Source: Chloranthus sessilifolius
Lineage: Eukaryota > Streptophyta > Magnoliopsida > Chloranthales > Chloranthaceae
Direction: 5' to 3'
NCBI GenBank assembly: GCA_021018995.1
Contig: CM037597.1
Span: 35,962,936-36,026,935 of the forward strand
Length of the DNA: 64,000 nucleotides
The notes under the pieces are model-generated. The model was not told the origin of the DNA. It saw nothing but the letters and a program-made list of their open reading frames with translations, and did not search any database. Shown piece after piece: positions 24,630 through 33,885 of this stretch (positions are counted from its first letter, which is position 1; each line of letters begins with the position of its first letter). The position numbers were made by a program, and so were the translations under genes.

Positions 24630-25945
24630 TGGTAGTTCTTAAACTATTCCTTGTCTTAACCTATTGCAAACGTACAATGGTATTGTAGCACGAGTCTAAG
24701 ATTGATCCCACAGGGAAGACTTTGATTTCAAAAGCTTCTATTTATCTTTAAAGAATAAAAAATTAATGGTTTTTATTTAAATTACTATGCAGAAAATAAA
24801 TCTATTCTATCCATTTTAAAACCGTTACATAGCTCTCAAGTCTCTCAGATCTTTGGCGTCAATTAAAAGCTGAAATTCTCTTGAAATCCTAAGTTGTTGA
24901 AAATAAAAGTGCAGAAAATAAATTTCCAAACAAAATCTAATCCTCCTTCCCGATTCTAGTCGCCAATTAAAATTTGTCAGGCCTCGGATATTTACGTGCA
25001 GAAAAGTAAAGTGCAAGAAAGTATATTTACCTAAAAGTAAATACTATACTACGATGATCTTCCAGAAATTTTCCCTTAGTTGTTAATTAAGATTGAAAAT
25101 CCTTGGATGTAACAGAAACAAAAAGTGAAAACTATTCAACTTTGTAGAAAATAAAAGACTGAAAATAAAACTACTCTAGTTATGATCTTTTGTCCTCCCA
25201 ATCTTAGTAGTCAACTAAGATCGAGATTTCTAGGATGATTATTCAAGACCCAGGCCCTCTTATTTATAGATTCATAAGAGGCCTATTACAGTAAATTAGG
25301 ATTCTAAAAAAAGTAAACTACCTAAAACAAATCTTCTTAAAACTACTCTTCCTAATGCATATCCTTCTTGCTTCAGCTACTAGAGGCGTATAAGATTTCT
25401 CTCCTGATCTTCAGCAGCAGTGATTCTTGCCAATCTCTCAGATCCGTGAAGTACATGGATACCTTTTTTAGAGTTTTTGATTCTTTGCATGATTGTGCAT
25501 TCTCACATGACTCTCCAGCAGTGTGGATCAGCTTTATAATACAAAATCGAAGGTATGATTTTGTATTTCAATTTTGTATTCTTCTCAGTTTCTTCATTTG
25601 ATTTTGGCTCGATCGCTCATAATTCACCTTGTTCTCTCTCTCCCAATTTTCTCTACAACATAATCGTAAGGTTACGATTTCTTTCTTTCTTCTGGTTTTG
25701 ATTCTCAATTTTGCTTCGACTGGCTCATAAGCTTCACGATTTCTCTTTATCGACTCAAGAACTGGTGTTTCAGCTATGATTCTTTTACAAGCTTCTTACT
25801 TGCTGCTTTATGAGTTCATTTTGGCAAAGATTAACATTGTGTTCTTTTACATGTTGTTCTCCTCAACAACACATCATTAGAAGCAAAGTGTGGACTAATA
25901 GCACTTAATTGAGGGTACAGAATTGGTAAAATATGTGACTGATCA
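24630..25945 (-). repeat. 5' LTR of the Athila-like element
   Basis: Partner of 13528-14835, 1316 bases, with the same TGGTAG...CTGATCA ends. Immediately inside in the minus sense is GTTGGTCCCAATTACATTG, which does not look like a standard tRNA-complementary primer site. Confidence 0.82.
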
Positions 25946-26189
25946 CCAACGCTTCGCTTATGAAGCGCAAACACTTCTACATGAAAGCGTTGGGGCTTTG
26001 AGATTTTCTATTTCATTACTAAATAATAATATCTTTCTCATATTGTATGAAAACACTGTGGCGAGAAGCATGTTGGGGCTCGTTGGGGAACATCAGATAG
26101 CTGTCCCCCAACGGAAAAGGTCTACCACCACGTCTTCCCATGCTGTTGTGCATCACCTACCACCGATTGTGATACAACCTCGGGCCTCA

Positions 26190-26560
26190 AAACCCCAGCC
26201 CCCCAAACCCAACCCCAACCCCATCCTCCTACTGCCTCCAAAACCCAATCCCAACCCCATCCGCCTACTGCCTCCAAAACCCAACCCCAGCCCCATCCTC
26301 CTACTACATCCCAACCTCAGCCCCATCCTCCTACTGCCCCCCAACCTCAGCCCCATCCTCCTACTCCCTTCGAACCCCAGCCCATCATCATCCTACTCCC
26401 TCCAAACCCCAGCCCCATCCTCTTACTCCCTCCAAACCCTAAGCCCAGCCCTAACCTCCTACCCAATCCAAACCCCAACCTCCCACAAAGTCCAAACACC
26501 AACCTCCTACAAAGTCCAATCCCCAACACCCGCCCCAACCTTAGCCTCCATCACCACCGC
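26190..26560 (+). repeat. Proline-coding minisatellite
   Basis: Ten or more units of the type CCAAACCCCAACCCCATCCT(CCTACTGC) occur, length about 30-36 bases. They encode PKPNPNPIL-like repeats in one frame, and the reverse strand is also open with glycine-rich repeats. It is probably the variable proline-rich linker of the ULP1-type protein. Confidence 0.8.
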
Positions 26561-27539
26561 CAACTACATCTCATGACTTTGGTCCTAAGATGCCCCTTAC
26601 GTAACCATGCACCGAGGAAAAGTCTTCAGTGCAAGTTGAAGAAGAAGATGACGACGAAGATGACAACGAAGATGACTTAGGCCTCTTCAAGAGAAGTGAG
26701 AGGAACTGGGGTAAAGCCCCCGACTCAATTCCTCCCTCTCAAACTCACCCTAAAAGAAAGGGAAAGCTGGTCTCTCAACCCCACAAAAAGAAAACCAAAA
26801 TTGGGAGGGTCCAGCATCAGCGACAACCTATACGAGGCTACTTGGGAAAAGCCCAACAGTGAGAACAAGTATATCCCTCACCACAGCTATCATGGAAGTA
26901 AGTATATCCTCTTATGTTTTAACTTATGTCTAAATTTGAACATGGGATTGTCATCTCTACTATTGGGGGTCGGCAGATTACCATCGAGCTATTGTGCAAC
27001 CTAAAAGTCTCAGGTTTTAATCACCTGACTTCTATGTTCCCCATTGAAACACATCGCTTTCCATGATTCCATATTGATATTTTTTTCGGCTGTATGTAGA
27101 TAATGGCCGCGTACTTTAGAGTCATCGACAAGTGGGAGGACATGCAACCCAAACTGATTGAGAAGACTTTTTGGATGTCTTACGTGGTGCTCAAATGCAT
27201 AACCACAAACTTTAAAGCATTTGAGAAGAATAATAAGGAGAATGCAGCTTTCCTCCCAACCGACATAGGGGGACTGTGTTTCGCTTACGCCGAATTTTTT
27301 AAGGCGTAACATGTCGAGAAGTCGATGCAGAGTTTCCTCATCAATAAGAATCACACATTATCAGCGATGAACTATCAAGAGATATTTATTCCAATTCATA
27401 TCAACAAACCACTCCACTGGGCAATTACCTGGGCCACCCCATCAACCCATACGATCGTTGTCATGGACCTGTGCCCAGATATGCCTTCAATGTCAAAATT
27501 TGGCGAGGAGATCATGACCCTAGTAAGATTGAAGAGCCT

Positions 27540-27650
27540 CCAAAGATGCGCTAGTGCTTCTTAGTTGAGGCGTCGATGCTTCTTATTAGGAGCACTGGCG
27601 TTTCGACTATGGGAAGTCAGCACTCCTAGTGCTTCTATATCATTGCTTCA
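27540..27650. repeat. AAGCG-type repeats in the last ULP1 intron
   Basis: Units such as GCGCTAGTGCTTCTTAG, GGCGTCGATGCTTCTTAT and AGCACTGGCGTTTCGAC follow one another between the donor at 27523 and the final exon. Confidence 0.65.
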
Positions 27651-28169
27651 ACACCCCCTTGTATTTTCTAAATGTATGTGTAACCTCTCTCCATTTTTTT
27701 TACAAACACGGTATTTGTCAGCCCTGTTATATATGCACGGTGCAACCGATGCAATTTCTGAGGAATATCCTTGAAGCTGTGTCGATGTAAAAAATGCGTC
27801 ACGCCAAGAAAACGGTTATGAATGTGAGGTTTTCATGATAAAGTACGTTGAGTACTTCAACAAGGACTTCCAGTCCACATTTACACTGGCTTACATTCCT
27901 TGTTTAACTATCTAGATTGGGCACGCCATCGCTACGCACCAGGAAGAGAATTGGGATGCCAGTGACGATGTTGAAGAGTTGATTTAAATTTGTTGTTATA
28001 CATACAATGTACTTAAAAATTTGTTGTTATACCTCCTTACAGAGGATTTATATAATATAAACTAAAAATTGTTCAATTTATACACAAGAATTATTCACAT
28101 TCATTTATTGTAAAATCTCTTTACAATTTATCTTTGTAGACTTTACAATTTATCCTTGTAATATTTATA

Positions 28170-28530
28170 CCTTCTTAGTCGAAGCGCTGACTCTTCTTAT
28201 TGGTATCGCTGGCCCTTCTATGTCGAAGCGCCGACGCACCTTATTGGTAGCGTTGGCGCTGCTTGGGAGAAGAGACAAACCCCATTCAGTTTACAAGTTA
28301 ACACCACACAGAATTGGTTTATCTAATGAAGTGCCAGCTCTCCTTGTTGGTATCACGGGCGCTTTTTTCTTGGGGCGCCAATGATCCTTATTGATATCGA
28401 TGGCGCTTCTTCATCGACGCACAAGCGCTACTTATTGGTATCACTGGCGCTTCTTCCTCGACGCGCCAGTGCTCCGTATTGGGCTCGCTGACGCTTTTTT
28501 TCGAAGTGTCGGCGCTCCTTATTGGCATCC
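28170..28530. repeat. AAGCG/GGCGCTTCTT array downstream of the ULP1 gene
   Basis: About ten units occur of the kind TATTGGTATCGCTGGCGCTTC alternating with TTCGACGCGCCAGTGCTCC. The two half-units are partly complementary (CTGGCGCTT and the GCGCCAG stretch), so neighbouring units could fold on each other. Confidence 0.75.
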
Positions 28531-28802
28531 GTCTGAATAATGCACAAAAACCAGTAGCCTATAATGATGGAATAAAAATAGTCGCTGCCTTTGGGGCAGT
28601 GCATAATAAATGAGTACATTGGATGCTAACTACATTACATGTTAAGTACATTGGAAAATAAGTGTGCAATGGAGGAACTCCCCAACCGCAACACTCTTTT
28701 GGGGCAGTACACAATAAATGAAAGCACATTTCTATTTAAAGGATCATCGTGCTCAATTTATTTCATCTCAAGTCTCTCATTAGATTTTGGTCTCCTCTCA
28801 AC

Positions 28803-29136
28803 TGCCTCAGCCACTAAAACCGAAATGCAACACAACAGTTTACGGAGAAGCCATCGGCTGGCATGCCAGCGTTTCATCCGTTCCTACGATGGTTCGGCTA
28901 TTGACATCCCAGACGACGACGAGCTGGTTTTCATCCCTAACTACATCGAGCATGTGGTTCCCCCTCTCCTCGTAGTAGTTATCGCCATTCTGAACGATGA
29001 TTACCTTGTTATAGTGCCGGAGGAAGCCCCACCAGCTCCAGATCCCCTTCTTCTTCGTGCTCCAGAGCCAGAGCTTCTTCTCCCGGCTCCAAAGTCAGCG
29101 ATGCGTCTCCAGCCTCCACCACCGGCCGACCTGTGA
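28803..29136 (+). CDS. Small ORF of unknown function within the Mutator-like element
   Basis: The frame is open from upstream (28639), and the start nearest a typical protein beginning is the ATG before QHNSLRRSHRLACQRF at about 28824. It encodes a basic N-terminus, an acidic middle (IDIPDDDELVFIPNY), a hydrophobic stretch (VVPPLLVVVIAIL) and a proline/leucine-rich tail (APPAPDPLLLRAPEPE). I recognise no family. It lies between the ULP1 gene and more AAGCG repeats, so it may be a third gene or a 3' exon of the element. It could also be chance. Confidence 0.3.
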
Positions 29137-29389
29137 GACGTCTTTCCTTGGCTCAATGGATTTTCCCGCATAACGGCTTCTCCCGACTCAACATATTTTT
29201 AGTAGACTTTTTTTTTGACAATGTAAAGAAATTGTTTTGAGGTTGTAATGAAATCATTTTGTGGCTTAAACTTCCCAATAACGCTGTGAAATCATTTTGT
29301 GGTTTCCTCTCATTCAAAGAATAAACATGTATCAAATTAAGAATAAACACGTATCAATCATTCAAATGAATCATCAACTAAGCGCCAGG

Positions 29390-29935
29390 AAGCACCCGAA
29401 CTTCATAGCACTTCATAAACAAAATTCCAATGCTTCTATAACGAAGCACCACGCATCGTATGGAAGGCATCGTCGCTTCAACGCTTCGAATATGAAGCGT
29501 TCACACTTCATATAGGAAGCATCGGCGCAGCTCCAAAGCCAATCATTCTTATCCCGCATCCAGAGAAAAAGAACGCTCTAACAAATCATTTTGTGGCTTA
29601 AAGTTCAAAATAATGGTATGACAAATGCTTCCTCTCATTCAAAGAAACAATGGAATCGTTCATTCAAATTAAGAATGATCGCGCGTATATAAAAAAAAAG
29701 AATCAACACATAAATGAATTATCATAGTCCATTAAATTTTAAAATACACCTTGGATCAGATAGGCGCCTAGGCTTTAAACGAAGCATTGAAGAAGCACTC
29801 ACGCATCATAAACGAAATGCCAACGCTTCTTAAACATCGTATTGGAAGCATTGTCACTTTGTAGACGAGGCATCAGTGCTTCCATGTTGAAGCGCCCACG
29901 CTTCGAATACAATGTGATGTCGCTTCCATATCGAA
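29390..29935. repeat. AAGCG array left of the Tekay-like insertion
   Basis: Scattered units such as CGAAGCACC, CATCGTCGCTTCAACGCTTC and GAAGCGCCCACGCTTCGAA are seen in two clusters (29390-29530 and 29780-29935). The chromovirus inserted 40 bases further right. Confidence 0.65.
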
Positions 29936-30022
29936 ATGATTGCATTATTCATAAAATTGAGTCATTGTGACTTTGTGTGTAACAACCCCAGATTTTCGGA
30001 ACCGTACAAGCCATATGCCACG

Positions 30023-30124
30023 CACGTGTACATGTGGTTCACAAGGAAACCTGGGTCAACATATACACACCGTGTGTATATGTGTGTAACATATTATATT
30101 TTTCCCTTCCTTTCACTATATAAG
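30023..30124 (+). promoter_or_regulatory. LTR core promoter: G-box, 23-bp palindrome, TATA box
   Basis: CACGTG (G-box) lies at 30023-30028. A perfect inverted repeat, CATATACACAC-C-GTGTGTATATG, lies at 30060-30082. TATATAAG lies at 30117-30124. This spacing suits an RNA polymerase II promoter that drives the element's genomic RNA. The 3' LTR carries the same set around 39670-39771. Confidence 0.6.
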
Positions 30125-30499
30125 TGAAAGTAGAGAGAAGTCTCTCCCCTACGTAACATAATTTGAACCTAAATAGAGAGGAGGAAAATAGAGAAAGAGA
30201 AAGGAGAGTCTTGTAGAGAAGAAAGGCTAAGGCCTTGTTGGAGTGTAAACCGGTGGAAGACCTGGAGAGAAGGTCGGACCAGAAACGTAGAGATCTCTTC
30301 GAAGTAACAGGGATTCGAACGTTAGATCGAACCGATTACGAGATCCGCCGATTTAGGTAAGAGATAATGCTTGATAAGTGCTTAGGTATGTCTTAATGAT
30401 AACCTACAATGTATTGGGCAATGGCCGATTAATTATATTTAAGATTTAAGGAAATAGGATAGATTTCTTGAAGAATCACGGAGTGAAGGTTTCCGCTCC

Positions 30500-30760
30500 T
30501 CGCTCGAGCGATCTAAACATCTCGCTCGAGCGAGGACAGAATATATATACCTGAGAATAAGTACGTTCTGGGCTTGCTCGAGCGAGACCCATATAGAAGG
30601 AATAAGCTCGCTCGAGCGAGGTATCACTTTAGGCTTCAGACACCTCGCTTTAACCGCTCGAGCGAGGATAAGAGGCCGTTCGAGCGAGGCTTGGCAACCG
30701 CTCGAGCGAGGTTAAGAGGTCACTCGAGCGAGGCTAACCAACCGCTCGAGCGAGGTACCA
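30500..30760 (+). repeat. CTCGCTCGAGCGAG palindrome array in the 5' LTR
   Basis: About ten copies of a CGCTCGAGCG core are seen. A perfect 14-bp CTCGCTCGAGCGAG sits at 30521-30534. Single-base variants (TTCGAGCG, ACTCGAGCG) occur. It lies about 380 bases downstream of the TATA box, so it should be in the transcript. The 3' LTR copy at 40138-40378 has lost about one unit. Confidence 0.9.
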
Positions 30761-32233
30761 AAACTAAATTAAATTTCTTTTATGTATACAAATATACCTC
30801 ATGTGAACTATGCGCTCCAGGAGTGCTAGTGACCACTGGTGACCATTCTAAGGCATGTCCTTTCGCATGAAATGTAGGTTGACGTGAGATCAGTACGTGT
30901 CATCACTACGAGAAAGGACCACTGGGTTTTGCCTTGAGGTAGGGAACCTTATCGAAACATGTACATTGTTCAATTTCGCATATGTGTAGTACAGATCTAA
31001 TTGCTAAACTAAGTATCTCATCATGTCACATAAATAGAGCGTGCGTGTGTAGACTTCAGAAAATGAAGCCAGAGGTCCCAAGGGGACGCAAGAACTACAA
31101 GATGAATACCTATATGATACGATATATCAGTAGCATCCCAGGGGTGCAGATGAGAATCAGTGGGGAAAAGAAAGTAAGGTGATAAGGCCTAATATATTAA
31201 AAATTAGCACAATCACGGTGAATAACTATATGTAAAGCACACTTGATATTTTTGTTATTTAAGGTTTGTTTAAAATACCCCACCGACGTGGCGGGATACC
31301 CACGACTGACTCGGCAGGATATCCGTGATCGGTACGGCGATTAATCCAGATATCTGATAGCACATCCTGTGGATGTAGATTTAAATAAGAACCCTGCCAC
31401 CTAGGAGAAAGGGGCTTGGGGCAGTATTCCCAGGGAATACAAAATTGATAACTGTCTAGTTAGACGACGATGGTGGGTATTCCATCGGGGCTCGATGCTA
31501 TATTGCTCGGGGACTATTTAAGTTAAAGAGTTAAGTTATTAGGCCGAATTCACAACTAAATGAGTAAGATGAGAAAGAAAAAAACCATGCAAAGTAAGTA
31601 GTTGTATTCATCTTTTCCTTCAGTTATTTCGATTGTCCTTCCAGATAGTAACAGTAGATAAACTGTATTTTTCTTTTACTGCACAGCATATATGTCAGAA
31701 TTAATCTATATGTTCTTTACGTTTCTCTACTGAGCTAAGATGTAGCTCACCCCTTACACTATACGTCACAGGTGCAACACTCGCGGCAATACAGGCTTCG
31801 AGAGACGTTAATCCAAAAGGTTCGGATTTCACGGTCGGAGAAGAGTTAGAACCTCCTCCTGAGGAATTCTTTTAGAAGTTCTTTATGTTTAGAAGTGGTG
31901 AGTAGAGAGTACTCGTGGCTTGGCATGTCAAGTCCTTTCTTTTAAATGTAATTAAGTACTATACTTTCCTTTTGACGAACCATCAGGGGTGATATGATTG
32001 TCACCAATGGTTTGGGACAGTTCCTTTGCTCATGAATTGGCATGAGACCGGAACTGTCTGTTGGTTGCTAGACTTTGTTGAAACACGGAGACTTAGTTAG
32101 TTCAAAGCTTTGGTATTTTGAATCATTGGCTTTTACTTGTTACTTGATGTTTCGCATAGATTTAAGGTGCATGACCTCGAGGGTCGTGCTGATGGCACGG
32201 ATTTCAGAGCGACGAAATTTGGGCTGTCACAGT

Positions 32234-32246
32234 TGGTATCAGAGCA
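32234..32246 (+). other. Primer binding site (initiator methionine tRNA)
   Basis: TGGTATCAGAGCA starts two bases after the 5' LTR end. It is complementary to the 3' end of plant initiator tRNA-Met and is the usual primer site in chromoviruses. Confidence 0.9.
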
Positions 32247-32363
32247 GTTTCTTCTAGAAATTCTGACAATCATTCTTTTGTCAGAGCATAGGGACTTCTG
32301 CTGACGAAAGTTAATTTCATATGCAGATCATGATTTCTTCGGGAAGGAGAGGTCGACCAAGGG

Positions 32364-33770
32364 GTGGTCATGATAGGAACTTACGCAGTAGAGGTGAGTT
32401 CATCTCGCCAACGAACACAGTACCATTGGGAGAAAGAGAAATTCCCGAGAGTAGTAGTCAAGGGAATAAAGAACAGGCCGAAAATCATGATCAAGACCGT
32501 CAGGGTCAAGATTAGAGAGAACAAGATAGGATCAGGGAGAGAAATGAAGAGAGAGAGAGAGGAGCGTCAGAGGATGATGCACACTACGGAAACCATGGCG
32601 GCTGCCATGGCAGCATCCTTGTCGGCTCAAAATACTGGTAATCATCATCAGCCACCTACATCTCCAGTAGTACCAACACCACCAGCAGTTTCAGCATTTA
32701 CGGAATTTCGGAGGATGAGACCTCCTAACTTTTCAGGGCAAGCAGACATTATGGCTGCTGAAAATTGGCTAAGTGAGATGGAAAAGCTTTTCAACGTACT
32801 CACTTGCACGAAAGATGAGAGCGTCCGTTGGGCAGCATACATGTTAGATGGGGAGGCTGGACCTTGGTGGAAGTCTGTGTCGCGAACTAGGGCTCAGGAG
32901 ACCCCAAATGTACCATGGACGTGGAATGAATTCATGGAAGAATTCAATAAACAGTATTTTCCCGAAGTGGTGAGAAATCAGATGGAAGTACAGTTTTTAC
33001 AACTCCAACAGAGAAACATGATAGTAAGGGAGTACGGAGTGGAGTTCATGAGACTTGCTCGTTTCGCTTCTGACTACGTGGTTACAGAAGCAATGAAGAC
33101 AAAGAGGTTTCAAGAGGGTTTGAGACCAGATATTCGAGGAGGAGTTGCTCCATTTCAGCTAAGAACATACGGAGAGGTTATGAGTAAGGCGCTAGTGGTG
33201 GAAGAAGAGAACAACAATCGCTACCGTCAAAGGGAACAACAGGGAAGAACAAACGTGGATCAGAATAGAACTGGGAACTACGAGCCAATAAACAAAAAGC
33301 CGAGATTCGTAGTACAAAATCAGAGACAACCGTTTCAAGCAGGATATGGGAGACCGACACAACAGAGCATATATGAAAGGTTTCCCTTTCTGGCATCAGG
33401 GAGACCGATGAGATATGAGAGTCCTGCCATTTCTACTGGAGCTACGATAACACAAGGCTTCTCACGAGCTGCATCTTCAGCACCAAGGGATACTTGTGCC
33501 AAGTGTGGCAAGTCCCACAAAATGGCTGATTGCAGACAAGGGATGCGAGGTTGTTTTAAATGTGGCAAGATGGGCCACGTGATTAAGGACTGTCCTGAGG
33601 CAAACAAGGAGAAGACAGCTTCAGCTTCGATGTCACGACCAATTCAAGCAAGGAAAACGGTCGTGCAAGGGAGAGCCTATGCAGTCACTGCTCAGGAAGC
33701 AGGGAACGTGCATGACGTCATCCAAGGTGAGAATCTTTTAAAATTTAAGAAATTTCATTTCTTTAGATAG
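32364..33770 (+). CDS. Tekay-type Gag polyprotein
   Basis: An open frame of 468 residues. The core starts at about residue 115 with MRPPNFSGQADIMAAENWL and continues with WAAYMLDGEAGPWWKSV, EFNKQYFPEVVRNQ and EGLRPDIRGGV, the retrotrans_gag capsid domain. Two adjacent zinc knuckles follow at about 380-415 (CAKCGKSHKMADC and CFKCGKMGHVIKDC). The first ~70 residues are probably out of frame: frame 1 from 32321 (GRRGRPRGGHDRNLRSRGEF) reads better until a stop at 32513, so the natural start and a frameshift near 32520-32570 precede the core. The last 15 codons lie in the intron-like segment at 33727. Confidence 0.85.
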   Translation: MVMIGTYAVEVSSSRQRTQYHWEKEKFPRVVVKGIKNRPKIMIKTVRVKIRENKIGSGREMKREREERQRMMHTTETMAAAMAASLSAQNTGNHHQPPTSPVVPTPPAVSAFTEFRRMRPPNFSGQADIMAAENWLSEMEKLFNVLTCTKDESVRWAAYMLDGEAGPWWKSVSRTRAQETPNVPWTWNEFMEEFNKQYFPEVVRNQMEVQFLQLQQRNMIVREYGVEFMRLARFASDYVVTEAMKTKRFQEGLRPDIRGGVAPFQLRTYGEVMSKALVVEEENNNRYRQREQQGRTNVDQNRTGNYEPINKKPRFVVQNQRQPFQAGYGRPTQQSIYERFPFLASGRPMRYESPAISTGATITQGFSRAASSAPRDTCAKCGKSHKMADCRQGMRGCFKCGKMGHVIKDCPEANKEKTASASMSRPIQARKTVVQGRAYAVTAQEAGNVHDVIQGENLLKFKKFHFFR

Positions 33771-33885
33771 AGAAGGTGCATTCAATAGAAATAGTATAGT
33801 TTCTTTTGCTAAACACTAAATTTATACGTGAACTAGGGGTGTGAATGGATGTGTAATTTATTGTATGTATGTATGTATACTATAG
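33727..33885 (+). other. Intron-like segment at the gag-pol junction (159 nt)
   Basis: Starts GTGAGAATCT after CATCCAAG and ends ACTATAG before GTACTTTAACC. Length is 159, a multiple of three, but it holds several in-frame stops (33768 onward). Without it the frame reads through as DVIQG-TLTMYEKG and into the protease, as expected for a continuous Gag-Pol of this group. AT-rich with a TGTATG repeat near the acceptor. It is inferred to be a spliceable intron. Unspliced RNA would end Gag here. Confidence 0.65.

Larger units (their letters stand above)
13528..25945 (-). mobile_element. Athila-like LTR retroelement without pol, 12.4 kb with nested LTR
   Basis: Two 1.3 kb direct repeats (13528-14835 and 24630-25945) are the LTRs. 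On the plus strand they run TGGTAG...CTGATCA, so in the minus sense they run TGATCAG...CTACCA. Flanks are CCGAC (13523-13527) and CCAAC (25946-25950), a 4/5 target duplication. A polypurine tract, seen on plus as CACCCCCAAAACTT at 14836, abuts the left LTR, fixing it as the 3' LTR. Inside are a gag (24629-23340) and an extra ORF (22577-19968). No protease, RT or integrase motifs are seen, so it would depend on another element's enzymes. A solo LTR sits inside at 15527-18764. Confidence 0.8.
26150..27986 (+). pseudogene. ULP1-like (C48) cysteine protease half of the Mutator-borne gene
   Basis: Exons are inferred at about 26150-26897 (proline-rich PNPNPI repeats, an acidic VEEEDDDEDDNEDDLG run, then basic KRKGKLVSQPHKKKTK), 27100-27522 and 27730-27986, with a donor GTAAGT at 26898 and a TGTAG acceptor at 27099. 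The protease core shows YQEIFIPIHINKPLHWAIT (catalytic His in HW), VVMDLCPD (Asp), then RQENGYECEVFMIKYVEYF (Gln and Cys). ULP1 family members cleave SUMO-like modifiers. In transposons the role is not established. The usual glycine after the catalytic Cys is Glu here. In-frame stops (27307, 27774, 27913) indicate decay. The intron at 27523-27729 holds AAGCG repeats. Confidence 0.7.
29978..32231 (+). repeat. 5' LTR of the Tekay-like element
   Basis: 2254 bases, TGTAACAACC...GGGCTGTCACA. It contains a G-box, a 23-bp palindrome and a TATA box in the first 150 bases, a purine-rich stretch at 30165-30215, the CTCGAG palindrome array at 30500-30760, and toward the end CACCGACGTGGCGGGATACC and a GTAGCTCACCCCTTA segment that are shared with the solo LTR at 4599-6991. 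Confidence 0.93.

Noticed and set aside
26153..26538. Glycine-rich frames on the minus strand opposite the proline-coding repeat
   Set aside because: Same cause: repeat composition keeps the opposite strand open. The plus strand fits the ULP1-type gene.
32321..32515. Separate small gene before gag
   Set aside because: Its basic, polar composition and position fit the displaced N-terminus of Gag, out of frame with the core through an indel.
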